Part shown: piece by piece, positions 1 through 10,428 of the stretch
Position numbering within the stretch: the stretch's first letter is position 1
Layout: the number at the start of each line of letters is the position of its first letter
Source of the DNA: Hydrogenispora ethanolica
Lineage (GTDB): Bacteria > Bacillota > UBA4882 > UBA8346
DNA: 64,000 nt
Assembly (NCBI RefSeq): GCF_004340685.1
Contig: NZ_SLUN01000011.1
Coordinates: 62,001 to 126,000 of the forward strand
Direction: 5' to 3'
The notes under the pieces: model-generated
Databases searched by the model: none
What the model saw: the letters and a program-made list of their open reading frames with translations, nothing else
Told to the model about the DNA's origin: nothing
Translations under genes and position numbers: made by a program

Positions 1-380
<380 letters not shown>

Positions 381-412
381 TCAACGAATTTCCCTCCGCG
401 CAACAACGAATC

Positions 413-1162
413 TTAATAATTGACAATTCGGAAGAACGATTCCACTTCCAGGCTGGCTCCGCCGACTAAAGCGCCGTCGATCTCCGGTTGCTCCATGTAT
501 TCCTTGACATTTTCAGGTTTCACGCTGCCGCCATACTGAATTCGCACTTGCTCGGCCAGATCATGGCCATACATCCCGGCAATGGTTTTCCGGATCAAGC
601 CGATGACTTCATTGGCATCTTTCGCTGTGGAAGAGCGGCCTGTTCCAATCGCCCAAATCGGTTCATAGGCAATGACCACTTTCGGGAGTTCGCTTGGGGC
701 AATCTCCGCCAATGCTTTCTCGGTCTGACCTTTAATTAAAGCGCTGGTTTCTCCGGCCTCGCGTTGGGCCAACGACTCGCCGACGCAGATGATCGGCTTG
801 ATCCCGTGAGCTAGAGCGGCTTTGGCTTTCTGATTCACCGTCTGATCAGTCTCGCCGAAATGCTCGCGGCGCTCCGAATGGCCGATAATGACGTAATCGC
901 AACCGACATCCTTCAACATGAGCGGCGAGACTTCGCCGGTGAAAGCACCTTGTTCTTTCCAGTATAAATCCTGGGCACCCAAACCATGTCCCGTTCCTTG
1001 AAGCAATTCCTTAACAGTGCTTAATGCGGTGAACGGCGGGCAAAAGACTACTTCAACCCCGTCGAGCCCCGCTAGTTTTGTTACTAACCCCTTTACGAGC
1101 TCTTTTGCTTCGGGGATGGTCTTATACATCTTCCAATTCCCAGCAATAATCGGTTTGCGCAT
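413..1162 (-). CDS. tpiA: triosephosphate isomerase
   Basis: Interconverts dihydroxyacetone phosphate and glyceraldehyde 3-phosphate. The 249-residue product has the normal family length. Visible catalytic residues are Asn9 and Lys11 in AGNWKMYK, His95 in IIGHSERR, Glu167 in AYEPIWAIGTG, and the phosphate-binding GGSV and GGAS loops near the C-terminus. The reading frame is open a further 71 codons upstream, but the family N-terminus MRKPIIAGNWKM and the AGGGAGG site 5 bases before the ATG fix the start at 1162. It lies 73 bp downstream of pgk and 119 bp upstream of eno. Confidence 0.97.
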   Translation of the reverse strand: MRKPIIAGNWKMYKTIPEAKELVKGLVTKLAGLDGVEVVFCPPFTALSTVKELLQGTGHGLGAQDLYWKEQGAFTGEVSPLMLKDVGCDYVIIGHSERREHFGETDQTVNQKAKAALAHGIKPIICVGESLAQREAGETSALIKGQTEKALAEIAPSELPKVVIAYEPIWAIGTGRSSTAKDANEVIGLIRKTIAGMYGHDLAEQVRIQYGGSVKPENVKEYMEQPEIDGALVGGASLEVESFFRIVNY

Positions 1163-1235
1163 GATGGCCTCCCTAATCGTAACGCAACCCGGACCGCCAA
1201 ATGACAGCCCGGGCAACGGGTTTTTAATTCTTGGA

Positions 1236-2423
1236 TTATTTATCCGATAATGCAGCCACGCCCGGCAAGACAATTCCTTCGAGGAATTCCAAGGAAGCGC
1301 CGCCACCGGTCGAAACGTGGGACATTTTTTCGGCGAAGCCCATCTGTTCGACAGCCGCAGCCGAATCACCGCCACCGACGATGGTTGTTCCCTTGCAACG
1401 GGTCAAGGCTTCCGCAATAGCCCGGGTTCCGACCGCAAATTGCGGCAGTTCGAACACACCCATGGGGCCGTTCCAAACCACAGTTCCGGCGCCGGTGATC
1501 GCCTCGGAGAACTGCTTGATAGTTTCCGGCCCGATATCCACGCCTTCAAGGTCAGCCGGAATTTGAGTAGCGGTCACGGTCTTGGAGAAGGTCGGCTGCT
1601 TGAAACTATCGGTCACTACCGTATCAACCGGCAGCAATAATTGAACCCCTTTTTCCTTGGCCTTGGCAAGCATTTCTTTGGCAAATTCGATCCGTTCGGC
1701 GTCGAGCAACGATTTTCCGATCTCATAGCCCTGGGCTTTCAAAAATGTATACGCCATTCCACCGCCGATGATCAGCGTATCGACCTTTTCGAGCAGATTC
1801 TTGATGACGCCGAGTTTATCGGCGACTTTCGCCCCACCCAGGATAGCCACGAATGGCCGCTCCGGATTGCTCAGGGCTTTGCCCATAATATCGATCTCTT
1901 TCTGCATTAAGTAACCGGCTACTGCGGGTTGGAGGAATTTGGCCACTCCCGCGGTGGACGCATGAGCGCGGTGCGCGGTGCCAAAGGCATCGTTCACGTA
2001 GATATCGGCCAACTCGGCCAACTTTTTGGCGAATGCTTCGTCGTTGGCTTCTTCTTCCTTATAAAACCGGACATTCTCCAATAACACCACGCCGCCGGGG
2101 TCTATCGCGGAAATGGCGTTCTTCGGTTCTTCGCCGATGCAGTCATTGACTTTGACTACAGGTTTTTCCAACAACTCGGAAAGGCGTTTACCCATGACAT
2201 CCATCCGGTATTTATTGTCGGGCCCTCCTTTGGGACGGCCGAAATGAGATGCCAGAACGACTTTCGCCCCCCGGTCGGACAGGGATTTAATGGTGGGAAT
2301 CGCCGCCTTGATCCGACGGTCGTCGGTGATATTCCCCTGGTCGTCTACTGGGACATTAAAATCCACCCGTACGAATACGCGTTTGCCCTTTACATCAATG
2401 TCGTCAATGGATAATTTGTTCAT
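1236..2423 (-). CDS. pgk: phosphoglycerate kinase
   Basis: Transfers phosphate from 1,3-bisphosphoglycerate to ADP, giving ATP. The 395-residue product is full length. It has the N-terminal substrate-binding RVDFNVP region, the conserved [15 protein letters not shown] segment, the GGAKVADKL motif, and the C-terminal GGGDSAAA nucleotide-binding motif. The start at 2423 is chosen because GAGAGGAGGAA precedes it and [16 protein letters not shown] matches the family N-terminus; six further upstream codons in frame overlap that ribosome binding site. It is co-transcribed with gap upstream and tpiA downstream, judging by spacing. Confidence 0.97.
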   Translation of the reverse strand: MNKLSIDDIDVKGKRVFVRVDFNVPVDDQGNITDDRRIKAAIPTIKSLSDRGAKVVLASHFGRPKGGPDNKYRMDVMGKRLSELLEKPVVKVNDCIGEEPKNAISAIDPGGVVLLENVRFYKEEEANDEAFAKKLAELADIYVNDAFGTAHRAHASTAGVAKFLQPAVAGYLMQKEIDIMGKALSNPERPFVAILGGAKVADKLGVIKNLLEKVDTLIIGGGMAYTFLKAQGYEIGKSLLDAERIEFAKEMLAKAKEKGVQLLLPVDTVVTDSFKQPTFSKTVTATQIPADLEGVDIGPETIKQFSEAITGAGTVVWNGPMGVFELPQFAVGTRAIAEALTRCKGTTIVGGGDSAAAVEQMGFAEKMSHVSTGGGASLEFLEGIVLPGVAALSDK

Positions 2424-2444
2424 TTGTCTTCCTCCTCTCAATGA

Positions 2445-2470
2445 ATAGGGGCGATGGCTATCGCCCCTAT
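2445..2470 (-). promoter_or_regulatory. perfect hairpin between gap and pgk
   Basis: ATAGGGGCGAT is followed by a 4-base loop and its exact reverse complement, giving an 11-bp stem in the 61-bp gap-pgk spacer, about 20 bases before the pgk start. No T-run follows on the minus strand, so it is not a standard terminator. Inferred role: an RNA processing or stability element separating gap from pgk mRNA. Confidence 0.6.
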
Positions 2471-2484
2471 AAAATTGGGAACCA

Positions 2485-3609
<1,125 letters not shown>

Positions 3610-4638
3610 CTAACGATAGAATAAATCCATCATGGCACGGGCCGCACCCTCATCAATGACCAATACATCGCGGGGAGCGTTGGTCAGTACCGCTTGGACG
3701 GCCGCAGCCTTGCTTGCGCCGCCTACCACCGCGATGACTTCCCCGATTTGCTCAAGTTCATTTAATTGCAGCCCGACGCTGGATGTCGAATGGATAACAC
3801 TCCCGTCAATCGCAAAATAATATCCGAAAGCTTCCCCCACCGCACCTCGTTCAGTGAGCTCCGTAATCTGGCATTCCGGCATTCCCCGCCGTCTGGCCAT
3901 TTCCTCAGCGGTCCCGATGCCATGCATCACGATATTGGCTTGGCGGACCATATCCAAGATCTCCTTGATTTTCGGTTCCTCCGCAATGGTCTGCATTGCC
4001 TTTTGACCAAGGTCATCCGGCACATGCAACAGACGGTAAGAAGCGCCCAGCCCTTTCGCAATATTGGCGGCAACAGCATTCGCCTGGATCTCAACTTCCT
4101 CGCCCAACCCACCCCGGGCCGGAATGACCGTGATGTTCCGCTTAACTGTCGGCAATTTCAAAGCAGCGGCCACTTCAGCCAGGGTTGTACCCCCGGTAAC
4201 CGCCAGAATTGAACCTTCTTCCAGCCGCTTGTTTAGATAGCCTGCAGTTACTCGGGCCAGATCCTTCTTTACGGTTTCATCCCGGTCGGAATCGCCCGGT
4301 ACGACCATTACTTTTTCGATGCCGAAACGTTCGGCAATTTTTTGCTCTAACAAGTTTATACCTTGCAGTTCCCGGATATACACTTCGATCTCCCACAAAA
4401 GCATTTCGCCCTGAGAGGTAACCTGCATGCCTCCGCTGGTGAGGCCTACCAACTCTTGTTGTTTTAAGAGATCGACTTCGTTGCGGATCCGCCGTTCTTG
4501 CATATGTAATTGGTCTGCAAGAGCCCTGCGCCCAATCGGTTGTAAAAAGTGAATCGAACGCAGTACTTGATATCTGGAGAGCAATAGCGGAACGAACTCC
4601 GGAATTATCTTCTGTTGCAACGATAGAAGTTTATCCAT
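3610..4638 (-). CDS. cggR: central glycolytic genes regulator (SorC/DeoR-type)
   Basis: Transcriptional repressor of the gap operon in Bacillota that responds to fructose-1,6-bisphosphate. The 342-residue protein has an N-terminal winged-helix region (about 30-80, with the helix RRALADQLHMQERRIRNEVD). A SorC sugar-phosphate-binding domain follows, with the conserved VTGGTT and HGIGTAEEMARRR motifs. Its place immediately upstream of gap supports CggR over other SorC regulators. GGGACA-containing repeats in its own upstream region suggest autoregulation. Confidence 0.93.
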   Translation of the reverse strand: MDKLLSLQQKIIPEFVPLLLSRYQVLRSIHFLQPIGRRALADQLHMQERRIRNEVDLLKQQELVGLTSGGMQVTSQGEMLLWEIEVYIRELQGINLLEQKIAERFGIEKVMVVPGDSDRDETVKKDLARVTAGYLNKRLEEGSILAVTGGTTLAEVAAALKLPTVKRNITVIPARGGLGEEVEIQANAVAANIAKGLGASYRLLHVPDDLGQKAMQTIAEEPKIKEILDMVRQANIVMHGIGTAEEMARRRGMPECQITELTERGAVGEAFGYYFAIDGSVIHSTSSVGLQLNELEQIGEVIAVVGGASKAAAVQAVLTNAPRDVLVIDEGAARAMMDLFYR

Positions 4639-4669
4639 TTTAAACGCCTCTATGCTCGTCGCTACGGGC

Positions 4670-4720
4670 GGGATGAATTTTGTCCCAATTAGTATAATTG
4701 TGTCCCACGTTGGACAAAAA
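4670..4720 (-). promoter_or_regulatory. putative CggR operator and promoter upstream of cggR
   Basis: Read on the minus strand, two GGGACA hexamers lie 18-20 bases apart, each inside an inverted repeat: GGGA-N9-TCCC at 4670-4686 and TGTCC-N6-GGACA at 4701-4716. A TATACT -10-like hexamer lies between them. The Bacillus CggR operator is built of GGGAC/TGTC direct repeats, so the resemblance fits, but the -35 is weak and the assignment is inferred. Confidence 0.55.
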
Positions 4721-4776
4721 AATTAATGACCAAACCTGATATCTTATTCCTCAGATTTCTATTTCTCTTTCACGAA

Positions 4777-5733
4777 TTAAATTCCTGCTTCTTCTGTGAA
4801 ATTTTTAACATATTGTCGTATTAGCCGCAAACGGTGATTCACTGCGGATTTGCTGATGGGTGGACGATGATATTCGCCCAGTTCTTTTAAAGTGGCTTCG
4901 GGATATTCCAGTCGAAGTTCGGCGGTCCGACGCAGACTCGACGGCAGGATCCCTAGGCCTACCCGGGTTATTAACTGGTTGATAGCCTCAACTTGCTCCC
5001 AAGCTGCTGAGAGAGTTTTTTCAAGGTTCGCAGTCTCGCAATTCACCCGCCGGTTTACTTCACCCCGTAACCCCTTGATAACTCGTACTTCCTCCAGCTT
5101 GATCACTGCGGAATGAGCCTGAATCAAAGAGAGAAATCGCGCGTTGGCTTCGCTTTCCTTCAGGTAAACAACAAAATAGGCTTTCCTCCGGCTTACCTTA
5201 GCCTTTAAATGAACCAGGCTCATTAGATAGACCAACCCGTTCGCAAACTCTTCATTGTGAGTGAACAGCTCAAGATGATAATTCTTTTTTTGCGGATCGC
5301 TGATGGAGCCCCCGGCCAAAAATGCTCCGCGTAAAAAGGAAGCCCGGCAGCATTGGTCCTTCACCAGATGCGGCGCAATCCCGCTCTCCAGATATCGCTC
5401 CCGGGTCATCATGCCAAGCTCGTCGAGCAATTCAATCACGCCATTTTGAGAAGGAATGATAATCTTATACCGATGTAAACGGCCCAATTTTTCATTCTGT
5501 TCGACTTGGATTTCGGATTCCAATTTGGAGCATGACTTAATCAATTTAACGATTCGCCGGGCGATCCCCGCTGATTCGGTGGTAATGGATAAAGACAGGC
5601 GTTCTCTCCCCGTCAAATGAATACTCCCCGCCATATGGATAATGGCCGAAAGCTCCGCTTTATCACACTGTCCGCATCGTGAGACCGCATTTCGGATCGC
5701 TTCTTCCTTTACCAATTGCGAAAAAGTCTCCAT
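4777..5733 (-). CDS. whiA: DNA-binding protein WhiA
   Basis: WhiA is a conserved Gram-positive protein with a degenerate LAGLIDADG homing-endonuclease fold and a C-terminal helix-turn-helix, involved in sporulation in actinobacteria and in cell division in Bacillus. The 318-residue product has the family length. FLRGAFLAGGSISDP (about residue 130-145) is the LAGLIDADG-derived signature, and the C-terminus TLKELGEYHRPPISKSAVNH is the HTH. The upstream yvcJ/yvcK genes that often accompany whiA are not here. It is transcribed away from spmA. Confidence 0.93.
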   Translation of the reverse strand: METFSQLVKEEAIRNAVSRCGQCDKAELSAIIHMAGSIHLTGRERLSLSITTESAGIARRIVKLIKSCSKLESEIQVEQNEKLGRLHRYKIIIPSQNGVIELLDELGMMTRERYLESGIAPHLVKDQCCRASFLRGAFLAGGSISDPQKKNYHLELFTHNEEFANGLVYLMSLVHLKAKVSRRKAYFVVYLKESEANARFLSLIQAHSAVIKLEEVRVIKGLRGEVNRRVNCETANLEKTLSAAWEQVEAINQLITRVGLGILPSSLRRTAELRLEYPEATLKELGEYHRPPISKSAVNHRLRLIRQYVKNFTEEAGI

Positions 5734-5823
5734 CTCAAAAAACCATCCTACCTGTGACTGTCTGCCCTACATTAATATTTATCATGAAAAAGACATAGTA
5801 TTTGAAAAAAGGAGGCGGTAATC

Positions 5824-6423
5824 TTGATCAATACCATCTGGATGTTCCTCATCGGTTTCGGTATCCTCGTGGCCGCCAGTACCGGTCATATCGGTGTAAT
5901 TTCGGATACGATCTTTAACAGCTCTACCAAAGCGGTCGAGTTCACTTTCGGTCTGGCCGGAATGATCGCGTTATGGTCGGGCATTCTCAAAGTGGCTGAA
6001 ACCGCAGGAATCACCGAGTGGATCGCCAAAATATTCCAACCCATATTAGCCTTATTATTCCCCAGCTTAAAAACGGCTCAATCCGCTCTCGGGTTGATCT
6101 CCATGACCGTCGCCGCCAACATGCTGGGGCTAGGAAATGTAGCCACGCCTATCGGACTCAAAACCATGGCCGAACTACAAGGTCATAACCAAACCCCCAA
6201 CCAGGCATCACCGGAGATTTGCACCTTTATGACTCTGGTCTTTGGCGGTCTCAGCCTCATTCCTTCAACCTTGATCGCCATCCGCTCACAGGCCGGATCC
6301 TCGCAACCTGCCCTCGTACTGGGACCCGTCCTGATTATCACGCTCATTGCGACCAGCGCCGGACTGCTCTTTAACCACCTTGCTCTGCGATTGGATGATT
6401 GGTATCACCGAAAGGAGCACTAG
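5824..6423 (+). CDS. spmA: spore maturation protein A
   Basis: Membrane protein of 199 residues needed for spore core dehydration in Bacillus, carrying a nucleoside-recognition (Gate) domain. Several hydrophobic segments are visible at the N-terminus (TIWMFLIGFGILVAAS), mid-protein around AANMLGLGNVATPIGLKTM (a hallmark SpmA stretch), and the C-terminus. The start codon is TTG at 5824, preceded by GGAGG eight bases upstream; no ATG is better placed. It is followed three bases later by spmB, so the pair is co-translated. Confidence 0.93.
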   Translation: MINTIWMFLIGFGILVAASTGHIGVISDTIFNSSTKAVEFTFGLAGMIALWSGILKVAETAGITEWIAKIFQPILALLFPSLKTAQSALGLISMTVAANMLGLGNVATPIGLKTMAELQGHNQTPNQASPEICTFMTLVFGGLSLIPSTLIAIRSQAGSSQPALVLGPVLIITLIATSAGLLFNHLALRLDDWYHRKEH

Positions 6424-6426
6424 AGG

Positions 6427-6960
6427 ATGTATCAGCTTTTTTCGACCTTATCGCAATGGGCTATTCCCATTTTACTGTTGGCAATCTTCGGTGCCGCGCT
6501 CCGGAAAAAGGTGGCAGTCTACGAAGTCTTCATTCAAGGAGCATTAGAAGGTCTTAAGATCACTGTTAAACTGACCCCCTATATTCTGGCGATCTTCGTT
6601 GCCGTGGGTATTTTCCGCTCCTCCGGCGCGCTGAACCTCTTCATCGCAGCCTTTAAACCTTTATTGCAATTATGTGGGATCCACCCCGATTTATTGACTC
6701 TCGGCTTACTTAAACCGCTCTCGGGATCGGCGGCGCTCGGGATTACCGCTGATCTTTTAAGTAAATACGGTCCCGATTCAAAGCTTGGGCTGACCGCCTC
6801 GATGATCCAAGGCAGCAGCGAAACGACATTCTATATTTACTCGCTATATCTGGGCGCGATCCCTGTCAAAGATAGCCGGCACATCCTGCTTACTGGTTTG
6901 GTCTGCGAAACAGTCGCGATACTGTTGGCCCTGATATTCGGCTTAGGATTGGTTCGATGA
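6427..6960 (+). CDS. spmB: spore maturation protein B
   Basis: Partner of SpmA, 177 residues, with at least four predicted membrane segments and the Gate-domain motif KPLSGSAALGITADLL followed by ASMIQGSSETTFYIYSLYLG, typical of SpmB. Both proteins act in spore core dehydration. It begins three bases after spmA. Its last 18 bases overlap the convergent divIVA gene. Confidence 0.93.
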   Translation: MYQLFSTLSQWAIPILLLAIFGAALRKKVAVYEVFIQGALEGLKITVKLTPYILAIFVAVGIFRSSGALNLFIAAFKPLLQLCGIHPDLLTLGLLKPLSGSAALGITADLLSKYGPDSKLGLTASMIQGSSETTFYIYSLYLGAIPVKDSRHILLTGLVCETVAILLALIFGLGLVR

Positions 6961-7518
6961 TTGAGGAACGCCGGTTTCAGGCGCTTCTTCCGCAGTCGCT
7001 GCAGCCTCTTTGACAGCGGGCTCGACTCCGGACTTTTGATAAGGATTCCGTTGCAAATGCTCCCATACAATGTTCAAATCCAGTTCTTGTTCGGCCGTTG
7101 TCAACAGGGTATTTAAAAAGCTTTTAAACTGACACTTAAATAAATCCACTTGCGACTTGAGCCAAGTCAGTTTCTGAATCTCAAGTTGAATGTCATCCTT
7201 GACTCGTCCCTTCATCTGTTCCGCTTGAAACTGGGCTTCTTTGACAATGATATCCGCTTTTAACTTAGCGGAACCAATCTGTTCTTCCGCAGTCTCCTGT
7301 GCCAGGACCAAAGCATTTCTTAGGGTTTCTTCTTTTTGTACATACTGCTCCAACTTGGTCTGGACTTCATCCAGTTTTGCCTTCAGTTCATTGTTTTCCC
7401 GATACAGAAACTCGTAGTCGGTCGAGATCTGGCTCATAAAGCTTTGCACTTCGCGCACCTTGTAACCACGCATGCCGCGCCGGAAGATGACCGTTTCCAA
7501 TTCAACCGGGGTTAACAT
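6943..7518 (-). CDS. divIVA: DivIVA-domain cell division protein
   Basis: DivIVA proteins bind curved membrane at poles and septa and recruit division or sporulation factors. The 191-residue product begins MLTPVELETVIFRRGMRGYKV, the DivIVA membrane-binding signature, followed by a long coiled coil (about 25-135) and a low-complexity Ala/Glu-rich tail. Four in-frame start codons occur in a row (GTG ATG ATG ATG). The AAGGAG site ends at 7527, so the last ATG, at 7518, has the best 8-base spacing. It is last in the sepF-proC-ylmH-divIVA series, the usual Bacillota order. The 3' end overlaps spmB. Confidence 0.9.
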   Translation of the reverse strand: MLTPVELETVIFRRGMRGYKVREVQSFMSQISTDYEFLYRENNELKAKLDEVQTKLEQYVQKEETLRNALVLAQETAEEQIGSAKLKADIIVKEAQFQAEQMKGRVKDDIQLEIQKLTWLKSQVDLFKCQFKSFLNTLLTTAEQELDLNIVWEHLQRNPYQKSGVEPAVKEAAATAEEAPETGVPQSSNQS

Positions 7519-7573
7519 CATCATCACTCCTTGAAAGTTTTTTCAAAGCTTACATTCAGAATGTCGTTCCCGT

Positions 7574-8335
7574 CTATAACTGGCGAACCAAAACCACGCC
7601 CAGGCGGCCCTTCTTGGACGTCCCGGTTTGCTCGCGAAATACAACCCGTCCCCGACCGCGCATGGAAATAACATCCCCCGGGCTGACTAACTGGTCAGGG
7701 TTTTTTACCGGCTTCCAATTTACTTTAAGGCGTTCCGCCCGAATCTCACGGGCCATTTTGGTTCGAGACTCTCCAAAGCCCAACGCGGCAAGAGCGTCCA
7801 ATCGCAAAGAAGCCACCGTGGTTCGAATCTCTTTCTCTCGAATATCGGGCAGATTGAGCTGTTCGGGTTCAATTTCGGCCGTCTTGACCCGGCTATTTCC
7901 GACGCGCTCAAGGTGGGACAGGATGAAAGGAACCAATTCCGGAACCAAAATAACTTGACAAACGGATCCGGTCACCAGCAAATCCCCAATCTTCTCTCGC
8001 TTAAGACCCAGCGCCAATATAGAACCCAGGAAATCACGGTGCGTCAGTTCCTCCGGGCTATTCGATACAATTTGCAAATAGCCCAGCGCCGGTTCGATCG
8101 CTTCCGCGATATAATAATCGGGGTAAACGACCAACCGTTGCCGCTCCGCTTTGGAATAACCGCCAAAAACCCGAAACCGGACTCCGTTATTCCAAGCCAG
8201 AACAGCTTTAACCTGTTCCAGTTGGGACGGATCCAAAAAATCCGTCCACAAAGGTTGCTGTTCATGGAGGCTACGCTCCGCCAACTCCGTAATCTGAGTC
8301 AATAACAGTTTTTCTTCGTTTGTAGGATCCACCAT
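7574..8335 (-). CDS. ylmH: YlmH-type S4-domain RNA-binding protein
   Basis: YlmH family proteins bind RNA through a C-terminal S4 domain and are linked to division and to rescue of ribosome-associated nascent chains. The 253-residue product has the YlmH N-terminal region (RFRVFGGYSKAERQRLVVYP) and an S4 domain around residues 180-245 (LRLDALAALGFGESRTKMA then SPGDVISMRGRGRV). It starts four bases after the proC stop and lies 56 bp upstream of divIVA. Confidence 0.92.
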   Translation of the reverse strand: MVDPTNEEKLLLTQITELAERSLHEQQPLWTDFLDPSQLEQVKAVLAWNNGVRFRVFGGYSKAERQRLVVYPDYYIAEAIEPALGYLQIVSNSPEELTHRDFLGSILALGLKREKIGDLLVTGSVCQVILVPELVPFILSHLERVGNSRVKTAEIEPEQLNLPDIREKEIRTTVASLRLDALAALGFGESRTKMAREIRAERLKVNWKPVKNPDQLVSPGDVISMRGRGRVVFREQTGTSKKGRLGVVLVRQL

Positions 8336-8338
8336 TGC

Positions 8339-9148
8339 TCACCGTATGCCTTTACCGATCTCCCTGGAGCGTTCCGCCGCGGCGATCGCCGCTTGCATAA
8401 CGAGTCCTGCGAATCCGGCCTTCTCGAATTCAAAAAGAGCAGCCGCAGTCGTTCCTCCCGGGGAAGTCACTTCATTCATTAACTGGCGAGGATGCTCCCC
8501 ACTATTTTTTAATAATTCAGCCGCCCCCAACACCGTCTCGGTGGCTAATACCGCAGCGTCTTTTCGGGGTAAACCCAGATAAACACCGGCATTAATCAAC
8601 GCATCGATAAAATAGTAAACATACGCCGGACCGCTGCCACTGACCGCAGTCACCGCATCCAATTTGTCCTCCGAAACACGCAGCACTTTACCGACACAGC
8701 CAAAAATCGCTTCGACCTTCTCCGCATCAGTTCCGGATGCTCTCTGGCCAAGACAATAGGCGGAAACCCCTTTGCCGATCCGGGCCGGAGTATTTGGCAT
8801 CACTCGCACAATACGGGCTTGAGGCAACGAATTCTCCATCGCAGCCAGGGGCACTCCGGCAGCGATGGAGATAACCAGGTGCTTCTCGCAGAGCTGTGTA
8901 CCTAATTCCGTCAAGATCGCAAAAAGTTGAATCGGTTTGATCGCCAAGATAATGGTCTGGCATTCCGCAGCCATACTTGCCACCGAAGAGAACAGTTGAA
9001 TCCCTAAATTGCTTTGCAGAGCCTGGCCTCGCGGTTGGTCAACCTCCACCAGACCGATTTTATCGGCGCTAATCAAACCATTCCGGATTACGCCGCCGAT
9101 CAGGGCCGCTCCCATCGCCCCGCCGCCAATCACACCTAATTTAAACAT
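8339..9148 (-). CDS. proC: pyrroline-5-carboxylate reductase
   Basis: Final step of proline synthesis, NAD(P)H-dependent. The 269-residue product has the Rossmann GVIGGGAMGAALIGG start, the RVMPNTPARIGKG loop, and the C-terminal signature VSGSGPAYVYYFIDALINAG with MNEVTSPGGTT. An ATG at 9154 lies two codons upstream and is equally possible; 9148 is preferred because the AAAGG motif is then 8-9 bases away. It is embedded between sepF and ylmH, as in many Bacillota division clusters. Confidence 0.95.
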   Translation of the reverse strand: MFKLGVIGGGAMGAALIGGVIRNGLISADKIGLVEVDQPRGQALQSNLGIQLFSSVASMAAECQTIILAIKPIQLFAILTELGTQLCEKHLVISIAAGVPLAAMENSLPQARIVRVMPNTPARIGKGVSAYCLGQRASGTDAEKVEAIFGCVGKVLRVSEDKLDAVTAVSGSGPAYVYYFIDALINAGVYLGLPRKDAAVLATETVLGAAELLKNSGEHPRQLMNEVTSPGGTTAAALFEFEKAGFAGLVMQAAIAAAERSREIGKGIR

Positions 9149-9154
9149 AACCAT

Positions 9155-9730
9155 CTACCTTTCCCGATCGTTACGGTAAGTAGTCCCCGCTCCACCGCCG
9201 GGTCCAGCCGGCCAATCCTTTTCTTTGTCGCGCCACTCCGATTTCGGAGGAACGGATACCTCAATATGCTGCGGCGAAAAAAGAAAAATTGAACCGCTGA
9301 CGCGTTGCATGGTTCCTTCCAAGGCATAAATTGCTCCACCCATAAAATCGGCGATACGCCGCGCCAAGACTTTTTCAGTCTCCTCCAGATTGATAATGAC
9401 CGCCCGCTTATTCTTTAAATGGTCAACCAGCGCTTGAACTTCTTCAAATGAAGTAGGTTCGACGATCACCAACCGGACCGGTTTAGCCTGGGTTCCGGCA
9501 GAATTATTATTGCTGTTGTTGGCGTTATTACTGCTGGGATTGTTGAGAGAAACCAACTTGCCGCGTTCCCGGGAATCGCGGCGTACCGGCCGCGGCTCGA
9601 CCGTGGCGGCTGTCTCGGGTTCCTCAACGATATCTTCAGCCTCAAATCCAAACGTATTCAAAAACTTTTCGAAAAGACCTTTCTTGGTATGTGGGTTGTA
9701 CTTGTCCTCTTCTTGATCCCATTTTGCCAT
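9155..9730 (-). CDS. sepF: cell division protein SepF
   Basis: SepF anchors FtsZ to the membrane and bundles it at the septum. The 191-residue product has a short amphipathic N-terminal segment (GLFEKFLNTFGF), an Asn/Ser-rich linker (about 65-85) and the SepF core at about 90-165 (TSFEEVQALVDHLKNKRAV then RIADFMGGAIYALEG). A basic, Gly-rich tail of about 20 residues follows. The ATG at 9730 is preceded by GAGGTG at 8 bases. Confidence 0.93.
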   Translation of the reverse strand: MAKWDQEEDKYNPHTKKGLFEKFLNTFGFEAEDIVEEPETAATVEPRPVRRDSRERGKLVSLNNPSSNNANNSNNNSAGTQAKPVRLVIVEPTSFEEVQALVDHLKNKRAVIINLEETEKVLARRIADFMGGAIYALEGTMQRVSGSIFLFSPQHIEVSVPPKSEWRDKEKDWPAGPGGGAGTTYRNDRER

Positions 9731-9744
9731 GGATCTACACCTCA

Positions 9745-10422
9745 CTACTTAAAAATCGCGGTTCCAACCCTTATAAAATTTGCTCCCTCTTCCACCGCTA
9801 CTTCAAAATCCTGACTCATCCCCATGGAAAGATAACGCCAAGTTTCGCCGAGATGATACCGGACAGCAGCTTCTTTATAAATATCAGTCAACTCCCGAAA
9901 GACCGGACGCGCCGTCTCCGGGTTATCCGAGAAAGGCGCCATGGTCATCAAACCGCAAGGAATTAAATTCGGACAGTCTTGGATCCGCTGCAGCAGTTCG
10001 GGGAGTCCTTGGGGCGGCAAACCATGCTTTGTAATTTCTCCGGAAATATTCAACTGAATTAAAAAGCTGACCTTTCGTTGGAGTTTTGCGGCTTGTTTCT
10101 GCAACTCCGCCACTAACTCGCTACGATCCACCGAATGGATCAGATCAAACTCCGTGATGACCGGTTTCACCTTATTGGTCTGCAATGAACCGATTAAATG
10201 CTTGACCACTTTTCCTTCAAGCGCCGGGAATTTTCCGAGTGCATCCTGCACTCGGTTTTCTCCCACATCGGTTACTCCGGCCCGTAGCGCCTCATTCATT
10301 TGTTCGGCGGTCACATACTTGGTCACCGCAATAATGGTCACGGTCGAAGGATCGCGACCAGCCCGGGCCGCGCTCTCGGCAACCCGTTGCTTTACAGCGA
10401 GCCAGTTATCCGCGATCGACAT
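9745..10422 (-). CDS. yggS: YggS/YlmE-family PLP-binding protein
   Basis: Pyridoxal-5'-phosphate homeostasis protein with an alanine-racemase-like TIM barrel, without known enzyme activity. The 225-residue product has the PLP lysine in IAVTKYVT (Lys36), GENRVQD, HLIGSLQTNK, GLMTMAP, and the terminal LSMGMSQDFEVAVEEGANFIRVGTAIF region. It lies between the PhoH-like gene and sepF, its standard Bacillota context. Confidence 0.95.
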   Translation of the reverse strand: MSIADNWLAVKQRVAESAARAGRDPSTVTIIAVTKYVTAEQMNEALRAGVTDVGENRVQDALGKFPALEGKVVKHLIGSLQTNKVKPVITEFDLIHSVDRSELVAELQKQAAKLQRKVSFLIQLNISGEITKHGLPPQGLPELLQRIQDCPNLIPCGLMTMAPFSDNPETARPVFRELTDIYKEAAVRYHLGETWRYLSMGMSQDFEVAVEEGANFIRVGTAIFK

Positions 10423-10428
10423 TTGGTA

